A DNA stretch of 64,000 nt from contig CAVPSQ010000004.1 in the NCBI GenBank assembly GCA_963708455.1, positions 186,001 to 250,000 of the forward strand. The letters run 5' to 3'. The stretch comes from CAIMUS01 sp963708455. Lineage in GTDB: Bacteria > Pseudomonadota > Gammaproteobacteria > Competibacterales > Competibacteraceae. Positions 46,999 through 56,697 of the stretch are shown here, one piece after another (position 1 is the first letter of the stretch; each line of letters opens with the position of its first letter). Below the pieces are notes generated by a model. The model made no database searches, was not told where the DNA came from, and saw nothing but the letters and a program-made list of their open reading frames with translations. Made by a program: the position numbers and the translations under genes.

Positions 46999-49559
46999 CA
47001 ATAACACCAACGGTAGCCTGGATGGCAGCCGATACCGGCATTGGCAACGTAACGGTGATAGTGGGGGTCGATACCGACGGTAACGGCACGATCGACCAGA
47101 CCTACGTCACGCAAACTGCCAGCGACGGCAGCTACAGCGTCGCCGGTATCCCGGCGGGCAGCAATGTCACCATCACGGTGGACAAGGCCACGCTGCCGAG
47201 CACGGGCTACGTTCAGACCGGCGATCCGGATGAGACCGGCGGCAGGTGCACGGTCTGCGACAATAAGACGACCATTACCAACATCCAGGCCAACCAGACC
47301 GGCGAGAACTTCGGTTATAACGAAGTGTTCGGCAGCATCGCCGGCAAGGTCTGCCTGGGCAACGGCGACGGCCAGTGCGCCACGGGTGAGACCGGCATCG
47401 GTCCGGGGGTCACGGTCACGCTGACCGGTGCAGGACCTGACGGTATCCTCGGCACCGCCGACGATACCACTCAGACCACCACAACCGATGCCAGCGGCAA
47501 TTACAGCTTCAATAATCTGGTTCCGGGGCTGTATCAGGTGGTCCAGACCAACCCGTCCGGCGTGATCAGCCTGGCCGACGCCGACGGCGGCAATCCCGAC
47601 AATATCTCCGTCACTCTCACGACTCCCGGCCAGAGTGTCACCGGTCGGGATTTCGAGGACAAAGCCAACAGTATCGGTGACTACGTCTGGTTCGACACCA
47701 ATCAGAACGGCATCCAGGAGCCGAGCGAGCCTGGTGTCGCGGGTGTCACCGTCACTCTGACCGGTACCAATGGCCTGGGTCAAGCGGTCAGCCTGACCAC
47801 CCAGACCAACGGTTCCGGCTTCTATAGCTTCAGCAATCTGTTGGGTGGTACCTCCAGCAACTATACCGTGACCTTCACCCCACCGGCTGGGTATAGCTTC
47901 ACCCTGCCGAATCAGGGCACGGGTCCGCTGGCCGACAGCTTCGACAGCGACGCCGTGGGCGGTGTAGCCACCGTGACAGGTCTGTCCGGTGACAACGGCA
48001 CTGTCGACGCCGGTCTGTACCTGCCCGGCAACGCCAAGCCCGCCCGGATCGGCGACCGTGTCTGGTACGACACCGACGGCGACGGTATCCAGGATCTCGG
48101 TGAACCCGGCCTTGCCGGCGTGACGGTGAAACTGTATGTGGATACAGACCAGAACGGCATTCCGGATAGTTCTACCCCGGTTGCTACCACGGTCACCGAC
48201 GGCAACGGCAACTACGAGTTCGCCGGTCTGCCGGCGGGCAGCTACGTCGTCGAGTTCGTATCCCCGGCGGTGGGTTATACCCGTAGTCCGCAGGATGTCG
48301 GCGGCAACGACAACCTCGACAGCGACGCCAATCCGTCGACCGGTCTGACAGCGACCATTACCCTGAGCGCCGGTCAGAACCTGAGCAATGTCGACAGCGG
48401 TATGTATATCGTCGGCACGGCTCCGGCCAGCATCGGCGACTTTGTCTGGTACGACAGCAACGGTAATGGCATCCAGGACAGCGGTGAGCCGGGACTTCCG
48501 GGCGTAACCGTCAAGCTGTACGACAGTGCCGGCAACCTGGTCGCCACCACTCGGTCCGGTCAGTACGGTCCGAACGGTCAGTACGCCTTCACCGGTCTAC
48601 CGGCGGGCAGTTACACCGTCCAGTTCGTACCGCCGACGGGTTACGTCTTCAGTCCACCAGGCATCGACGACGGTAATCCGAATCCGACCCAGCGCGACAG
48701 CGATCCCAATCCGGCCACCGGTACGACGGCCGCCTTCTCCCTGGCGGCGGGCCAGACCAAGACCAATATCGACGCCGGTCTGAGCATTACAGGCAGCCAG
48801 CCCATCAGCATCGGGGACCTGGTCTGGAAAGACTCGAACTCCAGTGGCTCCTTCGATACGGGCGAGGGACTGGCAGGCGTGCAGGTGGTCCTCTACGATC
48901 AGTTCGGCAACGTACTGGCGCGAACCACCACCACCGGCACCGACACCAACTACCTGTTCACGGGTGTTGGCCCGGGTAGCTATCGCGTCGCCATCGACAC
49001 CAGCACGCTGCCGCTCAACGCGGTTCAGATCACCGATCCGGATATCACCCTCGACAACCAGACGGTACTGGTCGGACAGGCCGTCAGCATCCTGACGGTG
49101 GACTTCGGGTATCGGGTAGCGGTGCCGGATTTGACGCCGGTGATCACCTTGATTCCGAACGTCATGGTCGGGCCGACGAACTTTGAGGTCTGGGTGCAGT
49201 GCATCGAGCTGCTGGGGACGAATACCTCGGGGACCATCACCCTTCGGGTACCGAAGGATTCGCGCTGGACCCTCACCTCCTGGAATCCGGGCCTGACCGC
49301 CCTGCCGGTCAGTGGCAAGCCGGTCCAGAATGGGGTCTGGACCCTCGATTCCACCAGTGACCCGAACACCCTGATCTTTACCACTACGACGACGATTGTC
49401 GGTCTGACACAGTCCAACTTCGGATTCTCCGCGGCTTGGTCTGCCGGACAAACCGTTGGAACCTATACCGCGAGTGTCGTGATCGTGCCGGGGAGCGGCG
49501 CGGAAGTGCGGATCGACAACAATACAGACGCCGAGAAGGCTGACTACAGCTTCAAGTAG
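46995..49559 (+). CDS. Giant surface protein, fragment 6 (C-terminus)
   Basis: The frame is meaningful from about 47027. It holds six further SdrD_B-type repeats, including IGDYVWFDTNQNGIQEPSE, IGDRVWYDTDGDGIQDLGE and IGDFVWYDSNGNGIQDSGE. A C-terminal domain of about 150 residues follows (DLTPVITLIPNVMVGPTNFE...). There is no LPXTG, PEP-CTERM or type 9 signal at the end. The second giant gene begins directly afterwards. Confidence 0.75.
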   Translation: MTITPTVAWMAADTGIGNVTVIVGVDTDGNGTIDQTYVTQTASDGSYSVAGIPAGSNVTITVDKATLPSTGYVQTGDPDETGGRCTVCDNKTTITNIQANQTGENFGYNEVFGSIAGKVCLGNGDGQCATGETGIGPGVTVTLTGAGPDGILGTADDTTQTTTTDASGNYSFNNLVPGLYQVVQTNPSGVISLADADGGNPDNISVTLTTPGQSVTGRDFEDKANSIGDYVWFDTNQNGIQEPSEPGVAGVTVTLTGTNGLGQAVSLTTQTNGSGFYSFSNLLGGTSSNYTVTFTPPAGYSFTLPNQGTGPLADSFDSDAVGGVATVTGLSGDNGTVDAGLYLPGNAKPARIGDRVWYDTDGDGIQDLGEPGLAGVTVKLYVDTDQNGIPDSSTPVATTVTDGNGNYEFAGLPAGSYVVEFVSPAVGYTRSPQDVGGNDNLDSDANPSTGLTATITLSAGQNLSNVDSGMYIVGTAPASIGDFVWYDSNGNGIQDSGEPGLPGVTVKLYDSAGNLVATTRSGQYGPNGQYAFTGLPAGSYTVQFVPPTGYVFSPPGIDDGNPNPTQRDSDPNPATGTTAAFSLAAGQTKTNIDAGLSITGSQPISIGDLVWKDSNSSGSFDTGEGLAGVQVVLYDQFGNVLARTTTTGTDTNYLFTGVGPGSYRVAIDTSTLPLNAVQITDPDITLDNQTVLVGQAVSILTVDFGYRVAVPDLTPVITLIPNVMVGPTNFEVWVQCIELLGTNTSGTITLRVPKDSRWTLTSWNPGLTALPVSGKPVQNGVWTLDSTSDPNTLIFTTTTTIVGLTQSNFGFSAAWSAGQTVGTYTASVVIVPGSGAEVRIDNNTDAEKADYSFK

Positions 49560-49602
49560 AGTGAGACATACCATGATCGATATAACCTTGGAGAATGGCA
49601 GG

Positions 49603-52600
49603 ATGAGCGCCAGCAATGCGCTGCTACGCTCGCCACTGCTCATCGCGCTTGCAATGGTCTTGCTCGCGCTGGTCCCGTTAGCGGCCCAAGCCCAGAGCTG
49701 GGATCCCTATACATCGAACGCGATCATCGCGCCCGCGCCACTGGCTCCGGTGGAGTTCGGCGGGACGGGGACCTTCACCTTTCAGGCCGGTAACAACGGG
49801 GGCAGTGTGCTGCCGTTTCCTCCGCCTTCCGGCAACCCCATGGGTCTGGAGATCTCGCTCGCCAACGGTGTTCCCAATGTCGCGGATCCAAACGATTCGG
49901 TTCAGGCGCTGACCGCGATCTCCGGTCCGCTGCTGGCGTACTTCGATTTCACCTACAACCCGGTAAACAGGACCTATACGGGCACCCAGAAGGCGCCGAT
50001 TCCGGCGTTTGGCACCTATCAGGCTGTGATCCAGTATCGGCTCACGGCCAACACATTCATCGGATCGCCTTTCAATGGGGCGAACGTCAATGTGCAGCCG
50101 CCCGGGTTTACGAATCCGCAGCCGACTGATAACGACCAGGCCAGCTCTTACACCTATGTCGAAGCCAAGGATTACGGTGACGCCCCTATTTCCTACGGAC
50201 AGGCAGGGACGACGATCGACCTGACCAAGACGGCCGGCGGCGCGTACAACCAGTACGTCTACCTGGGTGCCGTGGTCGATCCTGAGCCGGGTTACCAGGC
50301 ATCTGTGGACGCGCTGGGTGATGACGACAATCGGACCGGCGGCCTGAACGCGGATGACGAAGACGGCGTCGTCTTCCCGCCTTCGTTGACACCGGGCCAA
50401 ACCTACAGCATCCCCGTCACTGCCACGTTGAACGGGGCCTCCTTTGCTGCGCTTAACGCCTGGATCGACTGGAACAACAGCGGCACCTTCGATGCTGGCG
50501 AGCAGGTCATTACCAACCAGTTGTTCCTCGCGAGCGGGACGCAGAATAATAGTATTACAGTCCCCCCGGGTACCCCGAGCGGGACTTACTATGCGCGGTT
50601 CCGGTTGGGCACGTTTAGTCTGAACGCCACGCAGATGGCCACTTGGGGTGAAGTCGAGGACTACCGGATCTCGGTCGGAGGTGCGGCTGCGCCAGCGATC
50701 TGGCTGAACAAGGTCGGCACGCTGAACACCGGCCTGGACGGGATCGCCAACGCTGGCGATACAATCACCTACACGTTCGCGGTCCAGAACACCGGCAACG
50801 TCCCGCTGACCAACGTCACCGTCACCGACCCGAAGGTCACCGTCAGCGGCGGTTCGCTCGCGACCCTCGCCGCAGGTGCCACCGACAGCACCACCTTCAC
50901 CGGCACCTACATCCTGACCCAGACGGACATCGACGCGGGCAGCTTTACCAACACGGCGACTGCCACGGGCACGCCGCCGACCGGCCCGAACGTCACCGAC
51001 CCCGATGACGACACCCAGACCTGGCCGCGCAGCCCGACGCTGGTGATCGACAAGGTGCTGACCAACGCCAATCCGAGCCCGATTGTGCTCGGCAGCGTGC
51101 TGACCTACACGGTGACGGCACGTAACACCGGCAACGTCACCCTGACCAACGTGGTAGTCAGCGACAACCTGATCAGTCCGAGCAGCACCACCTGCGCCAG
51201 CGTGGCGCCGACCGGCACCTGCGTGCTGACCGGCACCTACACGGTAACCCAGGCGAATGTAAACGCGGGCAAGGTCGACAACGTCGGTACGGCCGACAGC
51301 GACCAGACCGATCCGGTGAATAAGCCGCTCAGTACCCCGATCACTCAGAACTCAACGCTGAGTCTGGATAAGACGGCCACGCCGAAGACCTACACGGCGG
51401 CCGGTCAGGTGATCAGCTACAGCTACCTGTTAAACAATACGGGTAGTGTGACGCTGAGTGCGCCGTTTGCAGTCGCCGATAATAAAGTTACGGTGACCTG
51501 TCCGGGTACGCCGATCACGCTGGCCCCGGGTGAATCCATCACCTGTACGGCGACCTACACGATCCAGCCGGGCGATCTGACCGCCGGTTCCGTGACCAAC
51601 ACGGCTACCGCTACGGGTAAAGACCCGCAGGGCAATACAGTCACGTCGAATCAGGACAGTGAGACCGTGACCGCGCTGCGGGCGGCGATCGGCAACCGCG
51701 TCTGGCTGGATGAGAACGGCAACGGCATACAGGATGCCGGCGAGGACGGTATTGCCAACCTGACGGTGAATCTGACAGGAGCAGGTCCGGACGGTGTGAT
51801 CGGCACGGGGGACGATGTCAGTTATCCGTCGCAGACAACGGATACCGATGGCGGCTACCTGTTCACCAATCTGCCTCCGGGTACCTACAGGGTAACGGTC
51901 ACACCGCTGGCCGGTCTGAACCCGACCTACGACGAAGACGGTACCGGCACCCCGAATGTGACGGACGTAATAAATGTGACCGCGGGCGCTGAGCACCTCA
52001 CGGCCGACTTCGGCTACAACTGGGTGCCAAAGAATGACAGCACCAATCCGGAGCCGACCACCACCGGTGCCATCGGTGACCGGGTGTGGAACGATGCCGA
52101 CGGTAATGGCCGGCAGGATCCGGGCGAGTCCGGTATCGCCAATGTCGATGTCACCCTGTACTACGATCCGGATGGTAACGGTGTCTATGACACCCCGTAC
52201 CCGAATGCGCTTGACGGTAACGGTATCGCCATCCCCACGGGTACGACAACCACCGACGCGGCGGGTAACTACATCTTCGACAACCTGCCTCAGGGCGCCT
52301 ATGTGGTTAAGGTGAACATGAGCACGTTGCCGAGCGGACCCTCCTGGACACAAACGGGCGATCCGGATGGCCCGTCCTCACTCGACAGTCAGACCACGCA
52401 GCCGATCCTGCTGGCGCCGGGTGACGTGTATGTCAATGCCGACTTCGGTTATGAGCCGAGCCAAGGCAGCACCATTGGTAACCTGATCTATCTGGATGCC
52501 AACGGTAACGGTCTGCTCGATACGGGCGAGCCGGGTATCGCCGGCGTGACCGTGGCGCTGCTCGATAGCACCGGCAAGGTCATTGCCACCACGATAACCT

Positions 52601-54576
52601 CCGACGGCACCACCGACGTGGATGGTGACACAGTGATCGATCCGGCCGGTACCTACCTCTTCCCTGGCCTGCCATCCGGCCCCTACACCGTGGTGGTGAC
52701 CGACACCAACCATGTGCTGGGCGAGGTGGCACAAACCGTCGATCACGATGGCGGCAACGACGGCAAGAGTACTATCACCGTGGACGGTACCAGCAATTAT
52801 CTGGATCAGGACTTCGGTTATGCGCCGCCCGGACAAACCTCCGGCAAGGGCATGATCGGCGACACGATCTTCCTGGATCGTGACAGCAGCAATACGTTCA
52901 ATGCCGGCGAAGGTCTGGAAGGCGTGAAGGTAACGCTGTACGACAGCACGGGTACTACCCCGCTGGCGACGACCTACACGAATGAGAATGGTTACTATGG
53001 CTTCGGCGGGTTGAATCCCACTGGCACCTACGTGGTCAAGGTCGATACCACGACCCTGCCCAACGGTGGCACCGGTCTCACCAACACGGTGGATCCGGAT
53101 GCCGGAACCGCCAACCAGTCTACGGTGACTCTCAGCGGGTCAGGGATCAACCTGAATCAGGACTTCGGCTACCGTCCGACCACGCCTAACATCGTCGGTG
53201 GCACCCTGTGGGTGGACAGCAATGGTAACGGTGTGCTGGATGGGAGCGAGCTTGGACGGTTTGGAGGAGTGACCATCGTACTAACGCGGAATGTGGCCGG
53301 TGTCGTTAACGTCGTGGGCACGACGGTCACCGCTCCGAACGGCGACTACTTCTTCACGGGTCTGCCCGATGGTGAGTACACGGTGGATGTCACCGATGAC
53401 GCCAATCTGCTCGCAGGCTACTGGCACAGCCTGGGGATTCAGGGTAGCAATGACAACAGTCAGCCCGACCCGTACACCGTCACGGTAACGGGTGGCCAGA
53501 CCAACACCACCGGTGACTTCGGCTACTTCATCGACGGCGCCGCCCTGGGCAACCGGGTATGGAAAGATAACAACGGCAATGGCATCCAGGACACCGGCGA
53601 ACCCGGACTGCCTGGCGTGTTGCTGAAGATCGTCATTACCTACCCGAACGGCGCTCAGACCACGGCGTACACCACCAGTGCTTCGAATGGCGGTTACAGC
53701 TTCGGCAACCTGTTGCTGGATGAGAACTTCAATGGAGGAACCGGCAGTGGTCAGCCGACCTACGTCATCAGTGTGGTCAATACCCCGACGGGCTATACCG
53801 CGAGTCCGCAGGGTCAGGGCACCCCGAACACTGACTCCAACAACCCGGCCGGAACGACCGCTTTCGTGGATCGGGGTCAGACCAACACCGCCGTGAATAG
53901 CAATCCGAGCCTGGAGCCGCCGAATGCCAGCTATGACTTCGGCTATACGCCGCTGCAGGTGACGACCCAGTGCGGGGCTGTGACTGCATTACCCAAGCAA
54001 CCCTACGGTACGCCCGCGAAACAGCTGACTCCCGGAATCACGGTAGGGCCGGTAGTCGACCCGAATGGAATTGTGAGTATCAATTGTTACCCGACAAGTG
54101 GCACCCTGCTTACATCGGGGTATGGGATTACCGCCACGTTCGATCCGGCTCTTCCGTCCCAGTCCACCACGATTACCGTCATGAAGAACAGCCTGACTGC
54201 TGATCCCCCGGTAAGCACAAGCGGTAATGTCCGGTGTGATGTCACTGATCAATTGGGTCAAATCACGCCGTGTGACCCGTTTGAGGATACGGTCACCCGG
54301 ACCAAGGCCATGCCAGGGACCACTACCGCTGAGATCGACTCATCGGAAACCTATGTGCAAGTCACTAACGGCAAGCCGGGGCTCACGCAACTGGAGGTGT
54401 ACGTCAATGGCCAGAGGTTCAAACTGGTCCCCATGCGTGATGAGCAGACTTATGGCGTGGACATCTCGTCGGCACTGAAGGATTTGCCACCTGAATCCAC
54501 GGTCACTGTCTACCTGACTGCCAAGGGTAAGCCAGGTACTGAGGCGGATATCCTGATCTATCCCCCCAGCAACTGA
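49603..54576 (+). CDS. Second giant SdrD_B/DUF11 surface protein, intact
   Basis: This protein of about 1657 residues has a signal peptide (SPLLIALAMVLLALVPLAAQA), an N-terminal domain, a GEVED domain (AWIDWNNSGTFDAGEQV ... TWGEVEDYRIS) and three DUF11/DUF7507-like repeats (TITYTFAVQNTGNVPLTNVTV and similar). Six SdrD_B repeats follow (IGNRVWLDENGNGIQDAGE and similar), and then a C-terminal region of about 200 residues. ATG 49603 has GGAG nine bases upstream; ATG 49573 is the alternative. It follows the first giant gene by 43 bases and ends before a strong terminator. It is probably a secreted adhesin or matrix protein. Confidence 0.85.
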   Translation: MSASNALLRSPLLIALAMVLLALVPLAAQAQSWDPYTSNAIIAPAPLAPVEFGGTGTFTFQAGNNGGSVLPFPPPSGNPMGLEISLANGVPNVADPNDSVQALTAISGPLLAYFDFTYNPVNRTYTGTQKAPIPAFGTYQAVIQYRLTANTFIGSPFNGANVNVQPPGFTNPQPTDNDQASSYTYVEAKDYGDAPISYGQAGTTIDLTKTAGGAYNQYVYLGAVVDPEPGYQASVDALGDDDNRTGGLNADDEDGVVFPPSLTPGQTYSIPVTATLNGASFAALNAWIDWNNSGTFDAGEQVITNQLFLASGTQNNSITVPPGTPSGTYYARFRLGTFSLNATQMATWGEVEDYRISVGGAAAPAIWLNKVGTLNTGLDGIANAGDTITYTFAVQNTGNVPLTNVTVTDPKVTVSGGSLATLAAGATDSTTFTGTYILTQTDIDAGSFTNTATATGTPPTGPNVTDPDDDTQTWPRSPTLVIDKVLTNANPSPIVLGSVLTYTVTARNTGNVTLTNVVVSDNLISPSSTTCASVAPTGTCVLTGTYTVTQANVNAGKVDNVGTADSDQTDPVNKPLSTPITQNSTLSLDKTATPKTYTAAGQVISYSYLLNNTGSVTLSAPFAVADNKVTVTCPGTPITLAPGESITCTATYTIQPGDLTAGSVTNTATATGKDPQGNTVTSNQDSETVTALRAAIGNRVWLDENGNGIQDAGEDGIANLTVNLTGAGPDGVIGTGDDVSYPSQTTDTDGGYLFTNLPPGTYRVTVTPLAGLNPTYDEDGTGTPNVTDVINVTAGAEHLTADFGYNWVPKNDSTNPEPTTTGAIGDRVWNDADGNGRQDPGESGIANVDVTLYYDPDGNGVYDTPYPNALDGNGIAIPTGTTTTDAAGNYIFDNLPQGAYVVKVNMSTLPSGPSWTQTGDPDGPSSLDSQTTQPILLAPGDVYVNADFGYEPSQGSTIGNLIYLDANGNGLLDTGEPGIAGVTVALLDSTGKVIATTITSDGTTDVDGDTVIDPAGTYLFPGLPSGPYTVVVTDTNHVLGEVAQTVDHDGGNDGKSTITVDGTSNYLDQDFGYAPPGQTSGKGMIGDTIFLDRDSSNTFNAGEGLEGVKVTLYDSTGTTPLATTYTNENGYYGFGGLNPTGTYVVKVDTTTLPNGGTGLTNTVDPDAGTANQSTVTLSGSGINLNQDFGYRPTTPNIVGGTLWVDSNGNGVLDGSELGRFGGVTIVLTRNVAGVVNVVGTTVTAPNGDYFFTGLPDGEYTVDVTDDANLLAGYWHSLGIQGSNDNSQPDPYTVTVTGGQTNTTGDFGYFIDGAALGNRVWKDNNGNGIQDTGEPGLPGVLLKIVITYPNGAQTTAYTTSASNGGYSFGNLLLDENFNGGTGSGQPTYVISVVNTPTGYTASPQGQGTPNTDSNNPAGTTAFVDRGQTNTAVNSNPSLEPPNASYDFGYTPLQVTTQCGAVTALPKQPYGTPAKQLTPGITVGPVVDPNGIVSINCYPTSGTLLTSGYGITATFDPALPSQSTTITVMKNSLTADPPVSTSGNVRCDVTDQLGQITPCDPFEDTVTRTKAMPGTTTAEIDSSETYVQVTNGKPGLTQLEVYVNGQRFKLVPMRDEQTYGVDISSALKDLPPESTVTVYLTAKGKPGTEADILIYPPSN

Positions 54577-54679
54577 CGGGTGGACCGAACAGGGAAAGCG
54601 GGTAATCATCTCCTGGCGGGTCCAGACCCGCCAGGAGCCTGAATTGACAGACGGGTCTCTTTCGGGAGACTAACCCTCT

Positions 54680-54727
54680 AACCGGCTGACGGAAACCCTT
54701 GTGGCTCTTCCTTCAGCCGGTTTTTTT
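54680..54727 (+). terminator. Rho-independent terminator after the second giant gene
   Basis: AACCGGCTGA (54680-54689) pairs with TCAGCCGGTT (54713-54722), extended by GGAA/TTCC, and is followed by a seven-T run (54721-54727). It separates the giant genes from the PEP-CTERM gene. Confidence 0.88.
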
Positions 54728-54767
54728 ATACTGTCCTTTTGGTGCTGGAACTGTGCAGGTAATTAAG

Positions 54768-55541
54768 ATGCTAAACAAAACGATTAAGAGTTTAATGATT
54801 GCGGCCGCTCTTCAAGTGGCCAATTTGTCCTGGGCCACCACTGTGGACAGCGAAGGTGCAAATTCATCAGGACTTAACGATCAAGTAACCACAGCCCAGA
54901 ATGCGGGTGCTGTGTCCGCTCTAAACCCATTGACCATTTCTGGATGGGTCGATGTCAATAACCCGAATGATGTCGATTTTTACCAATTTGCTGTGTCGGA
55001 CCCGTCCCTGACCCTGTTTTTCGATATCGATCTGGCTGACGATTTCAATAGTGCTAATGACGATGACCTGGGTCTGGACACAGCCCTATGGGTATTCGAC
55101 AAGGATGGAGTACTGATCGCCTGGAATGATAACAGCGACTTCTTCTTGACCGACCCCGATCCAGGTTCGGACCCGTTTGGCGGTAACGATTCCTTTATAG
55201 GCGGACTGTTGTTGTCCAATGGAACCTACTTTGCGGCAGTATCGTATTGGGAAAACGAGGCCAATGAGTGGGGTAATCTAAATCCTTTCACTGATTTTTC
55301 TCCATTATCGTCGTCCGGCGATGCAATTTCCAACGCAACACCCGATGCCAGCTTTGAAAATAATGTAGCCTGTGTGTTTCCTAATTTGGATCGGTGCAAA
55401 GGACAATATCAGTTGGAAATTCGCACCAGTTTCGATGCAAGCAATTCCAATCAAATTCCCGAACCGGTTTCCTTTGCTCTGATCGGTATCGGCTTACTGA
55501 GTCTATATGTGCGCCGCCGGTCTTTTCGCAACGGAGCCTAA
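54768..55541 (+). CDS. PEP-CTERM sorting-signal protein (DVUA0089-like)
   Basis: This 257-residue protein has a signal peptide (SLMIAAALQVANLSWA) and a pre-peptidase-C/DVUA0089-like domain (NPNDVDFYQFAVSDPSLTLF, LDTALWVFDKDGVLIAWNDNS, LSNGTYFAAVSYW). It ends with a PEP-CTERM signal: IPEP, a hydrophobic helix (VSFALIGIGLLSLYV) and RRR. Exosortase normally cuts after the PEP and attaches or releases the protein with exopolysaccharide. AGGT lies upstream of the ATG at 54768. No exosortase gene is in this window. Confidence 0.9.
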   Translation: MLNKTIKSLMIAAALQVANLSWATTVDSEGANSSGLNDQVTTAQNAGAVSALNPLTISGWVDVNNPNDVDFYQFAVSDPSLTLFFDIDLADDFNSANDDDLGLDTALWVFDKDGVLIAWNDNSDFFLTDPDPGSDPFGGNDSFIGGLLLSNGTYFAAVSYWENEANEWGNLNPFTDFSPLSSSGDAISNATPDASFENNVACVFPNLDRCKGQYQLEIRTSFDASNSNQIPEPVSFALIGIGLLSLYVRRRSFRNGA

Positions 55542-55577
55542 TAGCCGGCAAGACAGTATCTACCATGACTCGACCCT

Positions 55578-55621
55578 GGGAGCGCCGGCGTCCTCGCCGG
55601 CCCGTTGCGGTCACTCTGCAC
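55578..55621. repeat. Dispersed palindromic repeat copy
   Basis: It contains the core GCCGGC-N6-GCCGGC followed by CCGTTGCGGTCACTCTGCAC, as in the copy at 59552-59612. Confidence 0.8.
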
Positions 55622-55640
55622 AGGAAAGCCGTTGTCGGCC

Positions 55641-55838
55641 TCTTACCGAGGCCGGGACTCGGGTCCCTGGGAGCGCCGGCGTCCTCGCCGGCCACGGGTT
55701 GGAAATACCACCCGTCCGCCCCTGGTAAAACCCAGCCGTGGCTGCTGTCCTGTCGGAGCCGGCGGGGACGCCGGCGCTCCCAGGGGGGACATCGGACCCT
55801 CAGCCGAACCGACTTGTTTACCGTCATTGAAACCGGTC
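55641..55838. repeat. 195-bp repeat, copy 2
   Basis: This is the partner of 38777-38971, with two opposed core hairpins joined by the same spacer. The copies flank the surface-protein island on both sides in the same orientation. Confidence 0.85.
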
Positions 55839-56044
55839 GTCCCTACTGCGGAGATGGCAGGTAAAACATACCCGTCCACCGCTTAACGCGGCGGACACGA
55901 CGCCGCAAACGGGAAGATAATAGGTATAATTATTCACCCCTTCAGCAATTACCTGGCGGCGGCTGTTCCCGGATAGCGCCCACTGCGCGGAGAAAGCCGC
56001 ATACAAAGCACCTGTCGCACCAAATACAGTGGGGATAGACCACC

Positions 56045-56416
56045 ATGACAAGCAAAATTCTGATTGTGGACGATGAACCCAACATTGTCCTGTCCCTTGA
56101 ATTTCTGATGAAACAAGCAGGTTTCCAGGTGTGCACCGCCGCGGACGGAGAAGCCGGTCTGGCGGCGATAGCGGCCGAACCGCCCGATCTGGTCCTGTTG
56201 GACGTGATGATGCCGCGCAAGAACGGCTACGAAGTCTGTCAGGCCATCCGCGACAACCCAGCCTGGAAAGCCATGCGCGTCATCATGCTGACCGCCAAAG
56301 GGCGCACGGTGGAACGGGAAAAAGGCCTGGCGCTGGGCGCCGACGATTACATCACCAAACCCTTTTCGACCCAGGAAGTGGTGGCCAAGGTAAAACAATT
56401 CCTTAACGGCCAATAA
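56045..56416 (+). CDS. Single-domain response regulator
   Basis: This 123-residue receiver domain stands alone, with no output domain. Phospho-acceptor Asp53 lies in VLLDVMMPRKNG; Asp9/Asp10, Thr83 and Lys105 complete the site. It probably takes phosphate from the nearby symporter-kinase or acts in a phosphorelay. It precedes a small membrane protein and that kinase on the same strand. Confidence 0.9.
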   Translation: MTSKILIVDDEPNIVLSLEFLMKQAGFQVCTAADGEAGLAAIAAEPPDLVLLDVMMPRKNGYEVCQAIRDNPAWKAMRVIMLTAKGRTVEREKGLALGADDYITKPFSTQEVVAKVKQFLNGQ

Positions 56417-56478
56417 GGACGCCCGGAGCGCGGGCTGCTAACCTTGCGATAACATCCATTACCCGTTAAGGCGAAGTG

Positions 56479-56697
56479 ATGAAACGGCAATACCGGGAAC
56501 AGATCGTCATCCTCTTCGTAGCCGCGATTCTGGCGCTGAATTATCCCCTGCTGTCGCTGGTGGACCGCCTGCTGCTGCCTTTAGGCATACCGCTGCTCTA
56601 TCTGTATTTATTTCTGATCTGGCTGGCGATTATCGTGTTCATGGCGCTCATTACTGAACGCGCCGGCTCCCGTGGCGAGGACAGGGCTGATTCCTGA
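56479..56697 (+). CDS. Small two-helix membrane protein
   Basis: This 72-residue protein has two hydrophobic helices (IVILFVAAILALNYPLLSLV and IPLLYLYLFLIWLAIIVFMAL) and a charged tail. Its stop codon is directly followed by the ATG of the symporter-kinase gene, so it is probably co-translated and may assist that protein. Comparable small proteins precede CbrA-type sensors in other bacteria. Confidence 0.82.
   Translation: MKRQYREQIVILFVAAILALNYPLLSLVDRLLLPLGIPLLYLYLFLIWLAIIVFMALITERAGSRGEDRADS

Larger units (their letters stand above)
55542..56044. other. Repeat-rich gap before the receiver gene
   Basis: These 503 bases hold two dispersed repeats (55578-55621 and 55641-55838) and no gene. 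Near the right end a TATAAT (55925-55930) in an AT-rich stretch could be the -10 of the receiver-kinase transcript, but no good -35 lies at the right distance. Confidence 0.55.

Noticed and set aside
55394..55864. 156-codon frame across the 195-bp repeat
   Set aside because: Most of it is the translated palindromic repeat, also seen in the copy at 38.8 kb.
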